Of a DNA stretch of 64,000 nt, positions 1-11,800 are shown piece by piece. The translations under genes were made by a program, and so were the position numbers. The stretch comes from Apostichopus japonicus (taxonomy: Eukaryota; Echinodermata; Holothuroidea; Aspidochirotida; Stichopodidae). The stretch lies in contig NC_092577.1 in assembly GCF_037975245.1 (NCBI RefSeq), forward strand, positions 13,064,513 through 13,128,512, read 5' to 3'. The notes beneath the pieces were generated by a model that saw only the letters and a list, made by a program, of their open reading frames with translations, was not told the DNA's origin and did not search any database. Positions within the stretch are counted from its first letter, which is position 1. Each line of letters starts with the position of its first letter.

Positions 1-155
1 CTAGCAACATCATATGGAAGTAATCTAGCAAGAATAGTTTGGCTTTGTAACAACATTTTGTGCTTGGTATATATGTTATTACCAAAATTTTCTAAGACGC
101 ATCGAACATCTTACACCATATATCTTATCCTTGTTTTTCTTTGTTATTTACTTAG

Positions 156-337
156 GTCGCAGGGAGATTTTAGAATTCCATGATGTTCATGAAATCTTTG
201 GCCTTGATAAGAAGACTTTCAAAACAAACGTAATGAACGAAGTCAACAAGTCTAAAACGATTGCAAATGGAGAGAAAGCATATGCAGGAGTAACATCGGA
301 TGATGAGCCTTCTACCTTATTTTTAATTTACCCTTGA
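156..337 (+). CDS. possible terminal coding exon, unknown protein
   Basis: A pyrimidine-rich tract ending in TTACTTAG (to 155) precedes an open frame of about 60 residues that stops at 335-337. The peptide is hydrophilic and mixed in composition (it contains KTFKTNVMNEVNKSK and ends in TLFLIYP), unlike the low-complexity frames elsewhere. The exon would begin in phase 1, like the exons further downstream. I do not recognise the family, no other exon of the gene is visible, and the window edge hides what lies upstream. It could be chance. Confidence 0.3.
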
Positions 338-559
338 GTCGAGAGCAGATCTACCATTTGGAAGGATCGCAATTGTAGTAAAGTAAAATGTTCACATTAG
401 GGAAGACATCCCTTCAGTAGGTATTAATACTAGCTGCATGGTATTTCCATAGTCATGGACTCGTCGACTGTAGGCTTTTAGAGAAAGGTGTTAAAGAAAG
501 GTGATGTTGGCATATAGAAATATTACTCCAGGTTGATGCATCATTACAGTACATCACAT

Positions 560-2240
560 GTGTTGAAAACTTATGTGTATCTTTTTAAGACAAGTCTTAC
601 ATATTATTCTCTCAGTGAGAATATAAACAGGTGTGTTCTCCCCTAAGTACCACAGAAATGGGAGGACTAACAAGACTTGTAGGAATATGTTTCCTCCCGG
701 CTTCATGTGATTTCTTTTGAGAAATGCAAAGTTTGTTAGTAGTAGCAGTAGGCTATTTGCATCATAACATCACCTTTTTTGAAGGGTAAGGTTTGTCATT
801 TCCTTTTAAAACGGTAACATTTATTATCCCTCATGGCAAATATATACAGGTAAATTACCTTTTAAGGAACATAGTGACAGCATGATGTGGGAATCTCATA
901 TCCTTCTGTATTTGCTTCACGAACACAAAGGTATGCATCTGAACTATGTTTTAAAGAGATATATTCTGATTCGCAGTCCACCATGAGTATATGACACAGG
1001 GTAAATAATTGACACCTTTACAATTAGTGGAGGCAGATATGTGTACAGTATTATCACCATAGTCCACTAGAAAGAATACATGAATGGTTAACTTGGATCA
1101 GTCTTAGGCCTGTACGTAGGCCAGCACAACACAGATATGTTTAACAACACACTTAATTGTGGGGATATCATATCCTACTGTTCAGTAGTTGCTGCACAAA
1201 CACAACTATATGCATCAGAACTGCGTTTTAAGGAGATGCTGTTGATAAGATTCCTCCACAACTTGTGTAATAGGATTGTGTTCTATCCAATGTATTTACC
1301 TATCTGTTTGTTCATCAGTAACTTTCCTACAATGACCAATTGTTCAGAGATCATCAGCGAGGTTTAATCAACCCTAGCTCAAATTGGAAGCATGATGAAG
1401 AAGCCAATATGCATTTTTCAGACCCACATGCCCTATCTTTGTACCACACTTATCAAAAACCAATATATCTCATGTAAGGAGTTATGTGTTATCATGAGGG
1501 CATAACAGTAGTGTAGGTGTATTTCCCCCATGGATATACGTTACAGTGATATTTTGGTATGATATTACTTTGTTGTTCTTATTTCCTGCTGAGTGTATTT
1601 TTTGTTTGTTTCATTATGTAATGTAACTGGGTGTTTTTATTTACAAATGTACTGTTTGTTCAGTTGGTCATGGTTATGAACTTGGTCGATTTTCTGTGTA
1701 AGCACGTATATTTCCCTTAAGGATCACAGTGGTTGCAGGACTTACATAGACTGTAGAAGTATTATCTCCACCTGCCTTTAAATTTAATTCTTTTCTTCAA
1801 AGTTTACATTTAATTTAATAGTTAAAGTATTTTTGGCTGTCTGCATCATGACATCACCTTGCTTGAAAGTGTGTCATATTTAAGAGAGAGTAACAAGTTT
1901 TCCCCCTAAAGAGAAATATACAGGTATATTTCCCTTTATGGATCATAGTGACAGAAGGACTTTATTGTGGGGATATCATATCCTACTGTAGTTGCTTCTT
2001 AAACACAAATATATGCCTCAGAACTGTGCTTTAAGGCGATGCTGTTCTATAAGATTGCTCCACAACCTGTGTAAAAAGACTGTGTGCTATCCAATGTATA
2101 TACCTGTATGTTTATACATCAGTAACACTCCAACAATGACCAATGTTCAGAGATCTTCAAAGAGATTAAAAAAGTATTTGTTTTACCACCTAGGAAGAAA
2201 TTTACCTCACTGGGACATTCAGTCATTTTGTGTGTTCATT
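560..2240. repeat. old diverged direct duplications
   Basis: A block with GTGGGGATATCATATCCTAC followed by a tract ending near CAATGACCAATGTTCAGAG occurs at about 1160-1350 and 1968-2155, with a shorter relative at 888-960. A second shared block (ATCATAACATCACC) is at about 755-830 and 1840-1900. Spacings are roughly 0.8 and 1.1 kb. No convincing coding frame is shared. This looks like an older, decayed tandem duplication similar in scale to the unit array further on. Confidence 0.6.
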
Positions 2241-2930
2241 TAAAATGTCTAACAATTTGGAGAGTAAAGACCTTCAGGAAAGTACATTTTGAAAACTTGT
2301 AGTAAATATAACGTGCTATAATTTGAGGTCTAAACAGACTTACTTTTAACATAGCTATACATATACTTTTCAAGTAGACATATAAATAGGTTAATTAACT
2401 CTTTTAAGGTAATCACAATGGAAGTAGCAGTAAAGGGATAGATTTCCATGTGAAGTTGAGTCTTTGTTTGCGCAAAGATTTAAGTAAAATTTTCTTTTCT
2501 CTGTACGTCAGATCATGTAGTAAAAGATGCATTTTCAGTCTGCTGCCAAAGCAGGAGTGCTTATTAACTTTGTTTCAGTTATGATATTCCAGACTTTGGG
2601 TAAGAGTACATTGTCACTTTACTGGTTTATATGTTTAACACGTTGCAGAGGAAGCCTCAAAGTGCTATGTCCGTGTGTCTAGATGTGCCAAATATAAAAA
2701 GATGCTCACCTTAGTACAATCCATAATTGTTCATGGAGGAGTATGAAAGCTCCTTGGGCTGCCATCTATATTGCTGCCAGGCTCATTGAAACAATACTAG
2801 CCTGGACGCAGAAACCCAACAAAAAAGTCAATTCTCCCGATGTCCTCTAAACGTTAATTATATTGAAAGGAATTGACAAATATTTTCTCTTGAATTTCGA
2901 TAAAATTGCAAGGTAACGCCAGTCATGTGA
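2241..2930. other. no gene seen
   Basis: AT-rich sequence without a supportable exon, repeat or RNA gene. Confidence 0.5.
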
Positions 2931-3846
2931 CAAATGTGGGAATTGGAAGGAAACAATAATGAAAATGAAATATCGCGCCATTACATCAAGCAGATGGTAG
3001 AACTGATAATCTCTCTTTATTATGTTCTACCAGTTATTGGAATACACATACACCGTAATAGGTATTTGGGTATTTTCATCAACTTGAAATCGCACAAAGA
3101 TCACAGCCGTAGCATTTGCACGCTATAGTTTAGTACAAACATACTTCAAGTTTTATTAGCATGTAATAAACTGCAAACTGCTTGAATTGCCTAATGAAAT
3201 GTAACGCGTTAGTTGTATAGCTCATTGAGGAGCAACACTCACGCAATCCTAATTGTATCGTCGAAATTTCTTTACCTGGAATATTAGAGAAGCTGTCAAA
3301 ACATCAAATTAGCTCTAATAACGTTAGAAATATCGATCGAAATGAATTACAATTCACAGCGTTTTAAATACGGCCAACACGGTAGTTTTCACTTTTTGAA
3401 AAATAATTTCTGTGTTCCTAGGTGATGTAAAATCAAACAATAAGATAGCTACGCCCTTGTTTCGCACTGATAACAATGTAGATTGATATATTTGTGTATT
3501 CTTTTATATTTGTATTTTAAGTTTGACAATTGTTATACTAGTGTCATTGTATGTTAATGATGCTGTTTTTTTGGTGTTGCTGTTGGTAGGCGATGTTACA
3601 GGTTTAGTGTATTTTCATCTATCCATATTTACATATCTTGCTTCAGTGGGTTTGATAACAATTGGAACTAAAATTGTATGCATTTGACAAAGTCAGTATA
3701 GGCATATGTCAATAAATTGCTTATAATCTTTATAATTCATCAGTTGTTTGTTAGCTTGTGCAGGTTAGAAACTATAACAAAACTGTATGGACACCTAGTT
3801 GAACACAACATAATCAAGTCTTGCAAGCAGAATTCGTTATCGGATT

Positions 3847-3937
3847 ATGTCTCATAAGGCAACGGAGATGGACAAATTTGGCAAAGGTAGACATACGAAC
3901 TACACTAATACTGGCTACAATAACATAAACGACAAAG
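3847..3937 (+). CDS. candidate alternative first exon, MSHK type
   Basis: ATG opens a frame of 30 codons plus one base, then a good 5' splice site (G|GTAAGG at 3938). The peptide begins MSHKATEMDKFGKG and ends YNNINDK; it is polar and rich in Asn and Thr. The start MSHK also begins the 70-nt first exons at 15.8-25.2 kb, and the splice phase (1) matches the micro-exons and the seven-TM exon. A diverged paralogue lies at 6739. No clear TATA box precedes it. That it belongs to the seven-TM gene is inference from phase, order and the shared start; it would supply a cytoplasmic N-terminus. Confidence 0.45.
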
Positions 3938-6738
3938 GTAAGGCCCTAACATGATGTATCAACTTTCAGCGAAACTGAAGCATTTCAATGGCAATTTAAA
4001 CTTTTTTCTTTTAAATAGCTGCCACTTTGCGAATGTGATTAAAATTATATAATTCAATAATAATATAAAACACATAATTCACTCACTAATAATGATACAG
4101 AATACAGAATCATACAGAATAAAACAGCCAAGTCTTTCAACATCGATTTCAACATCGAGTTCAACATCGATATGTGGCAGAACCATTGATATGCTGACTA
4201 AACCTATGCTGTTTCAAAGAATTTCAAGTAAACAACAGCAAAGACTGATGCCGCTGCTTGTTCTGCGAACATAGCTTATTTATTGTAACATAACGTTAGC
4301 ACTAGTAGCTAGCCTTTGGCAAGTAACCTCATTGCACTTCTGACCTTTTGTACAATGAGCGAAGAATCATTAGTTTTCGTTTAACCAAATCAAATTGTAT
4401 CCGACCTTTGTTAGTGTATATCAGCCTAACCGAATCGGCAGTTAAATGCTTCTTTGTTGTTTTTCAGCCAAAATTGCAAGTAATCTGGAATTATGTTATC
4501 TAAACTAATCATCACAGCTCTTAAATAATCATGGGTCACTAAGTCAAGGCGTTTAACAGCCAAAAATGAATATGTCGTGGTCTAGAGTTGTCATAAATTA
4601 GGTTAGTAATTGTTTAGTAATTTCGTGCTCTCAGCACATACCTGGAAATGATCGTAAGCCTAGCCAATTCTATCATTGTTGTTGCTGACATGTGTAAGAA
4701 AGAACGTATTTGCAACATTTAAGTTTGTACTATTAGATCTGTTGTACGGCACCTACCAACAGTGTTTCAATGATCCCTTGTATGATTTTTGCTGTACAGT
4801 GCTAATTGACATTATAAGTGTTAGTGTAATTCAGTTATTCAGTCTGAGCTGTTCGTTGACTGACACCTGTTAATTTTACCCCTAAGTATTCACATAGTTG
4901 CAATACAAAGTTAAAATTCATCTTATATAGTGCGGTGTGCGTGCTATAGCAGTCACTTATTGGTATCGGGTCGATACCAAGACGAAAGATGTCAAAGGCA
5001 ATTCCAAATTCACATTTATTTCTCATAAAGAAAACTGCATGTTATGGGTGCCCGGTCTTATATAAAACAAGAAAGCAATATTTTGTATTCCTTTTGCTTT
5101 TATATTTTGTCTAAAAGTGTTCATGTAGGATATCGACATACTAACGCAAATGGTAAAACACTACGTCAGGTAGTTGTTGCAATAACCCGTAAGTCACACC
5201 AGGAAATGACGTGGCAGCAATTTTATTACTAATTTCAAAGAAATATTGATGAAGTACATTTGTTCATCCGCTGCACATTACATACAATGATGGAATACAA
5301 GACAAGCTTCTCTTTGTTGTAAACATTTAATTTTCTGAAGGTTGGTGGCTTTCTCATGAGAGTGCAACCTACAAACAAGTTATGGCTGCTCCATTGTCTT
5401 TTTGAATTTCCCTCTGATTGTACTCAACTGTATATAGTGCCATTACACCAAGCAGATGTTAGAACGGTAAATCTCTCTCTACTCCTCTTCTACCAGTTAT
5501 TGAAATACACATTCATCGTAGCTATAGTGTGCTATCTTACGTTTAATACATTAATTTTTCAATTTTAATTCAATTCACTTGTGGCTAAAAACTTAGTAAT
5601 GAACAGACGGTCATCTTAATGTAAAGTTATATAAATTAATATCAAAATCTTTTTATTTTGTGATACTTAACAGGAGTTACTCTACTTTTATGATATATGC
5701 CTTCAACATAGGATAAGTATATCTTAAATATGTTTGTAATGAGAACAATTGGTACAATGTTCATCAACTTGAAATCGCACAAGGTCACAGCTGTAGCGTT
5801 TGCACAAAATTCTATGCAAACATTTTTCAAGTTAGCAATGTAATAAACCAATAAACCGCTTGAATTGCCCAATGGAATACCAACGCAATAGTTAATAGCT
5901 CATTGAGGGGCAAAACTCTGTGTCGTGCACGCCTTGGGGAGCAAACAGTCGCTCTGTTTTTATGTTTCATTCACAGAATGTCACCACATGAAAGCTACTT
6001 CACACGACGGTGCAACAATATCCATTGCAACGATTACCTTTACCCAATAGAGCAATCTTGCTGCAGCCAACACAATGACTCGCACTAATAGCGCTAACGT
6101 TATCGAAACGAGGTTCAGCCGCGATCATAATATTATCGTCGAAAATTCTTTCACTGGCACATTATAAAAGCTGACAAACATCAGATTAGCTCACATATCG
6201 TTAAAAATTGCATATCGATCGATATGAGTTATTATTCACGACGTTTAAGGCACTGTCAAACGTTTTTTTGTACTTTTTGAGAAGTAATCATGTTGTGTTT
6301 CTAGGTAGTGTAAAATTAAACATTAATGCTCTCACTAGTAAAATAGCCACGTCCTTGTTTCGCACTGAAAACAATGTTGATTAATATATCTTGTATTCTT
6401 GTTTATTTGTATCCTAATTTAAACTCATGTTATAGTAGTTTTAATGTATACCAGTAATGTAAATAATTTTCTTTTTTGTGTCTTGTAAGCTTTATCGTGA
6501 ACTTTTGGTGGTCGATGTTACATGTGTATCAACAGCTATCCATATTTACATATATCACATATATACAGTATAACTATTGTTGTACTGTATATAACTAAAA
6601 TATTATAACTAAGACGTTATATGTTAATACATTGCATCTGACCTTTATTTTTCATCAGTTGCTTGTTAGCCTAGTTGAACACAACATTGTCAAGTCCCGC
6701 AAGCTAAAGTCGTTAATCGGAGTTAGTCTCATAAAGTA

Positions 6739-6823
6739 ATGGGGTCGCGAATCAGTTCCAAAGCGAAGGACAATGACAACGGGTCCAATAAGCGGCTTCT
6801 TAGCGTCTCTAACTTCTCTAACG
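6739..6823 (+). CDS. candidate alternative first exon, paralogue of the one at 3847
   Basis: In the second copy of the duplication the MSHK start codon is lost (TTAGTCTCATAAA), but a nearby ATG opens 28 codons plus one base to a strong 5' splice site (GTAAGT at 6824), again phase 1. The peptide starts MGSRISSKAKDNDNG and ends VSNFSN. Gly2 with Ser at 6 would suit N-myristoylation, which is only a possibility. Length and phase are kept despite heavy divergence from the 3847 copy, which favours coding use, but expression is unproven. Confidence 0.4.
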
Positions 6824-7254
6824 GTAAGTCTTAACATGATGTTTTAATTTTCCAGCGAGACTGAAACACTTCAATGGACAACTTTTTTGTCTTATCTTAT
6901 CTTTAAATAGCTACCATTTGGCGAGCGCGACTAAAACAATACTGGCTAAAATGCATACTTTACTCACAACAAATAATACGTATTATGATATGCAACTTGG
7001 GTAGTAAATAAGACAACAGCAATTCTTTCCAACTTAACTTAGCAGAACCACCGATATACTGGCTGCACCTATGTTGTTTCGGAGAATTCCCAAGAAACGA
7101 CAGCACGGGCTGATGCCGCTGCATGTTCTGCGAAGAAAACTATCAGTAGTATTAATTATGTTGGTTATAATTTATGGTTTGCTATTTTTACAATTTGAAT
7201 GCATTGCAACTTAAATGGAGAATGAGGTGGGATAGCCAATTTAATTTTCAAGGA

Positions 7255-7760
7255 AAGTGGTAATTTAACCTGGAATGAGGTCAACAATTCTTTTATATTA
7301 ACCAGGATAATGGTGACATCAACCAGGATAAAAATAACCAGAAAGAGGTGGAACATTCTGTGATATTAACCAGGATAGTATTAACACCAACCAGGAAAAG
7401 GTTGGTTAATTTGACCAGGAAAGAGGTGGAACATGTTATGATATTAACCAGGATATAATTAGCACCAACCAGGAAATGTTGGTTGCCTTAACCAGGAAAG
7501 AGGTGGAATATTTTTGATATTAACCAGGATAGTAGTCACATCAACCAGGAATTGTTGGTTATTTTAACCAGGAATGAGGTGAATACCCATTGATATTAAC
7601 CAGGATAGTGGTAAAATCTCAGCAGGAAATTTAACCAGGTTTTCCTGGTTATTTCTACCAGGATTTTGTTTACATTTCATTCACCAGGATACCTGGTGAA
7701 AACAACCAGGATATGGAGGGTGGCATATAAACTAGTGTAATTTCACCAGGTTGCGTTTAG
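7255..7760. repeat. AACCAGGA minisatellite
   Basis: Many copies of the word (T/A)AACCAGGA, arranged in units of about 75-85 bases (GATATTAACCAGGAT recurs near 7360, 7440, 7517 and 7590). The last part has inverted ACCTGGT words as well. No coding frame follows it. Confidence 0.85.
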
Positions 7761-8020
7761 AGTGTATATCTAAACACATTTGTATACACATGAGATGCAA
7801 CATGTTGTCATATGTAGTTTAGCATGATTATTACATGGAATTAAGGCAAATTGTGGGTGAGGGGTGAAAAACTCAGGAGCAGGAAGTAAATAATAACTCT
7901 TAAGACAAAAAGGCAAGGAAACACCTGCTTCAAGTGATATGATGGGTATATAACAACATAATACATTACCTTCAACACTTTACTTCAGCACTGTAAAAAC
8001 TGAAAGGGCTTATTTACAAA
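7761..8020. other. no gene seen
   Basis: AT-rich spacer between two tandem-repeat blocks; nothing supportable. Confidence 0.5.
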
Positions 8021-8023
8021 AAA

Positions 8024-8596
8024 AAGGGTAAATGTAAATCCTGCATAGTTGCACCCCTAGGTGGTATTTTTGCACTAGTAAAAATTGTATCTATTTGTGA
8101 TGTACTTTACACAAGTTTTTACGATCTGAACAACCGCCGAGGTGCGTAATTTTACATTTTAATTTTAATTCACACACACGAATGGTATATGTACCAATTT
8201 GGGGTTCGCTGTGCGGGATTTTCATTTACCCTTGTAATTGTCTCGTACTTTCAAACATGATGTGTTTTATAACCCCATCAAATGCGGGTGAATGAACACA
8301 CATGAATAGTATATGTACCAAGTTGGATGTCGCTGTGCGGGATGTATATTTACCTTTGATTTCTCGTAATTTTACACACAATGTGTTTAATTACCCCATA
8401 AAAAGCGGGTGAATTTACACACACAAATGGTATATGTACCCATTTGGGTGTCGCTCTGCGTGATTTACATTCACCATTACTTCTCGTAATGGTACACACG
8501 ATGTGCTTTCATTTACCCTTAATATTCAGGTTAATTTACACACACAAATATTATGTTTTCTTTTGGTGTTGCTCTGCGGGATTTACATTCATGGTC
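8024..8596. mobile_element. foldback-type element with about 120-bp internal repeats
   Basis: The ends are imperfect inverted repeats of about 30 bp: AGGGTAAATGTAAATCCTGC at the left, and the reverse complement of GCGGGATTTACATTCATGG at the right. Inside are about four copies of a 120-bp unit marked by ACACAC-AATGGTATATGTACC and TCGCTSTGCGGGAT. It breaks the first-exon/micro-exon unit that resumes at about 8600. Target duplication not resolved. Confidence 0.55.
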
Positions 8597-8599
8597 AGA

Positions 8600-8887
8600 C
8601 AATAGTTGATCCTAGTTTCGGTAAGGTGCAAAAAGATACATTCCTTTATAGTAAGGACAATTAATTACGATTAGTTTGCATATGTAGGGACTACATGTAC
8701 TATACATATCTGTTTCGTGTAAATGAGAGATCAGTGCCCGTAGTGCCTCTCGCATGACAAGCTTTGATGACAAAGATGGTTAAACTAATTTCTTTTACCT
8801 TTTTAGAAATACTAGAGGTTCCCTATGGAGGGACCAATTCTACACAAAGTAATTAATATGAATGCTTTCGAAAAAGCAAGGGTCGTA
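8600..8887 (+). repeat. partial copy of the 1.1-kb unit, split by a transposon
   Basis: The blocks TTGATCCTAGTTTCGG, TTTATAGTAAGGAC and ATGAATGCTTTCGAAAAAGC match the intron and post-micro-exon parts of the units at 18.4-26.9 kb. The copy stops at the left end of the CACTA-like element; its continuation (AGGTTAATGGTTTTAGCAGCATCGTGAG) is at 13430. Confidence 0.75.
8807..8848 (+). CDS. micro-exon, 42 nt, phase 1-1
   Basis: It lies between TTTACCTTTTTAG and AGTAATTA, at the place where the later units have their 36-nt micro-exon. It is read as 2 nt + 13 codons + 1 nt, peptide ILEVPYGGTNSTQ, with no stop. Its 5' splice site (A|GTAATT) is weaker than the GTACGT of its relatives. It would be skipped or joined in frame. 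Confidence 0.4.
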
Positions 8888-11800
8888 CACTGAAAAAATA
8901 CACTAGTCAATATTGCCACGGACTAACGTTAAATTAGTCTGTAACGTTAGTCAATGCACACGGACTAGCAAAAATCTTCGTTTCATCGCTGCTTCTTAGT
9001 CAGTTTACACTGACTAAGGAAAATATAATCGCAGCTAAGTCGGTGGCGACGGACTAAGGTATTTTAACCCATGGACTAAGAACGATACAGACACCCGATT
9101 TACGCCATAATCGTAGCTTAGTCGGTGTCGACGGACTAATGTATTTTAACCCAATTCGATTCACTTCAATTTGGAAACCGAGAGGCAACGGCAGCTTGCT
9201 GGACTTGGCATAGTTTCATACGATCACTCTAAGCAACTTTCAACCGTAAATCACCCAAGAAGGTCTTTAGAAGAATGGAGGTATTAACTGCCATCATTGG
9301 CCTACCTGTTATTCCTTTCACTTGAAGGTAAAATTAAGGTTAATTGTTAGGCCACTGGCACTAGTACTGTATTATGGTTAGTGTAACGCTACCGTTGTCA
9401 CGCTGGCGTTTCGCAATACACAAGTGCAATGACAGTGAGTAGCCTATAGGCTTCTACTGGGTACTGCAGTGCATTCTCAACACTAAAGTGTGCATTCTAA
9501 ACACCAATTAACAATGTGTTATGTGTGTATTGGGCTAGATTGAACAGTGGCACATAATCTTCTAATTTATTCCCAAACAAATGCTGGAACTGTAAGTCTC
9601 AATAGTTTATTTGAAGTCTACACTCATTTGGTAAAGATTTCCTGTAATTTCCCATGTGAATCTAAATGGGTAGGCTTTGTGATATTGAATAAGCAAGGCT
9701 AGACCTTCAAACGTACAGTCACAGTAGGCTGAACAAATTATGTTGGCTAGTCAACGGTATTATTTGTTGCGAGCAGTCAGGATGCACGCTTCAGTTCTAT
9801 TTAACCTTTTCATTTATCATTTTTTAGTATTTAATTTCCGGTCACGCCCAGGAAATAATTGCGACATTCCTTCACGGTCGACTTGTTTACTGTAAGAAGT
9901 ATTAACCGTTTTTTCTCAGGAAAGCTTGATAGTCTGAAGTTATTATAACATGTGCTTTTAGTATACTGCCAAAAGATTAAGTTGCTGTATTTGTATTGAT
10001 ATTTTATGTAGAAGTAACGGAAAATTTAGTATGTTTAGTTTGGTCTAATTGCACGTTTTTTTTTCTGTCCAATGTAGTGCAGGGTTCACTTGCGCGAATT
10101 CAAATTATTCTGTTTATGTATATGTTTATGCATCGATTCGTAGATTATGATGTTTTTTTGACATTTATTTGTAATTCAAGCATATCTGTTTAGTAGCAAA
10201 GTTTAAAGGTTAAGATTAATTAGTTTTCTCTTTTTGATCCTAGATTGAATGAAACTCATTGACGTAAATAATAGATCAGATGATACAGTTTAACGCAGTT
10301 GCTAAAACTCTGGGTATTCTCTAGTCTTCGCCGGTCCATTATATACTTTAGTACTACTAGTAAGACTAAATCAAAACGACCGAAAGACAAACTTAGTGTA
10401 ACAAAGTACGGTACTGATTCTCCTCTAGCCTAGGTCTAAACAGGCTTGTTATGTGAGCAAGCAAAATAAACAACTAAAAACGATTAGGCCTATAAATAAG
10501 TTGGCTCAGAGCATTTGTGTTTCTAAAATTTTATATTGTTAAAGATCATAAAAACAAACAAAGATTTAGCCCATGCTTTATTATCTCTGTATTCTGGGCA
10601 TTTGATTCTGGTTGCAATGGTGATGACACTCTCGTTCAAATTTTCAGCTTTATACAGTCTGCTTCAAACTTTGGGATTGTTTTTTGAGACTACAGTATAG
10701 TGGAAGCAAATCTCACATAACTTTGTGGTGACAACTTTATTTAATTTTTTTTTCAAATGATGAATACTTTGCTGTTTCTTTTTTCCAGCAGGAATTGAAA
10801 AGCCAAATATCTAAGTCAAGGGTGAGGTTTCCTGTGATGTACGACACCAGTGTGGAGGCAACAACAGAAGAGGAGAACTGTGTTATATATGGCTTAAAGA
10901 CATGTTGTAAGATGATATATTGGTAGCCTTCGCAGAACAAAAGAGTTTATCCAAGAGTCCAAAAAGCAAAGGAACAAGTACTATAGAGAAAAAAAGATGG
11001 AAGAGTGAGTTTAACTATTGTACCCAACTGTTTAATGATATTAAAGATACTTTTCATAACCTGTTTTTAAAAAAAAAAAACAGTCTAGTATATAATTTAC
11101 GTGCAAGCTTCATAAGTTTGGTAAAATTTTCACTGATCTGTAGAGCGGGAGTCCAGAGGGTTTGGTTAGCTGGGAAGGTAACCAATTGCCTGGTACATCA
11201 CAATGTTCACAATGCATTCCTGATACAAGGGATGGGCATTGCCAGTAATTTTTATTGGTGGGGTACCCCTGCCAGTAGACCCCCAATATGCCCATCCCCT
11301 CATTGACCTAAGTGAGCTCATGATTTGAACAGTTGAAACCTACAGGAAAATGATAGGTATCACTTCATGTGTAAGGATGGGCATTTCCAGTATTTTATAT
11401 TGGTGGGCCACCACTGCCAGAGTCCGCCCATCCCTTACATATAGAATCCTGTGAATCATTTTCCAGTAGTTTTCAACTGGTTAAATCATGAGCTGACCTA
11501 GATCAATGATAGGGGGGGGGGCATTTTGGGGGTCTACTGGCAGGGGTACCCCACTAATATAAATTACTGGAAATGCCCATCCCTTACATATAGAGTCCTG
11601 CCAATCATTTTACAGTAGTTTTCAACTGGTTACCTCATGAGCTAATCTAGGTCAATGGGGGATGGGCATTTTGGGGGTCTACTGGCAGGGTTACCCCACC
11701 AATGTAAATGACTGGAAATGCCCATCCCTTACATATGAAGTGATACCTATCATTTTCCAGTAATTTTTCAACTGGTTATCTCATGAGCTGACCTAGGTCA

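Larger units (their letters stand above)
2970..7130 (+). repeat. two-copy segmental duplication holding candidate first exons
   Basis: About 2970-4275 and 5440-7130 are diverged direct copies in the same order. Shared blocks are the CATCAACTTGAAATCGCACA block (3079; 5762), a block around TATCGATCGA (3330; 6210), CTAGTTGAACACAACAT (3792; 6671) and TGATGCCGCTGC near the end (4246; 7110). Each copy carries one candidate first coding exon with a consensus 5' splice site, listed separately. The second copy is expanded by insertions. Confidence 0.75.

Noticed and set aside
7255-8596. CRISPR-like regular repeats
   Set aside because: Eukaryotic minisatellites: the spacers are themselves repeated, units are diverged, and there are no cas genes.
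10920-11306. 128-codon frame inside the CACTA-like element
   Set aside because: Its second half is the foldback repeat and its first half has no match to a transposase motif.
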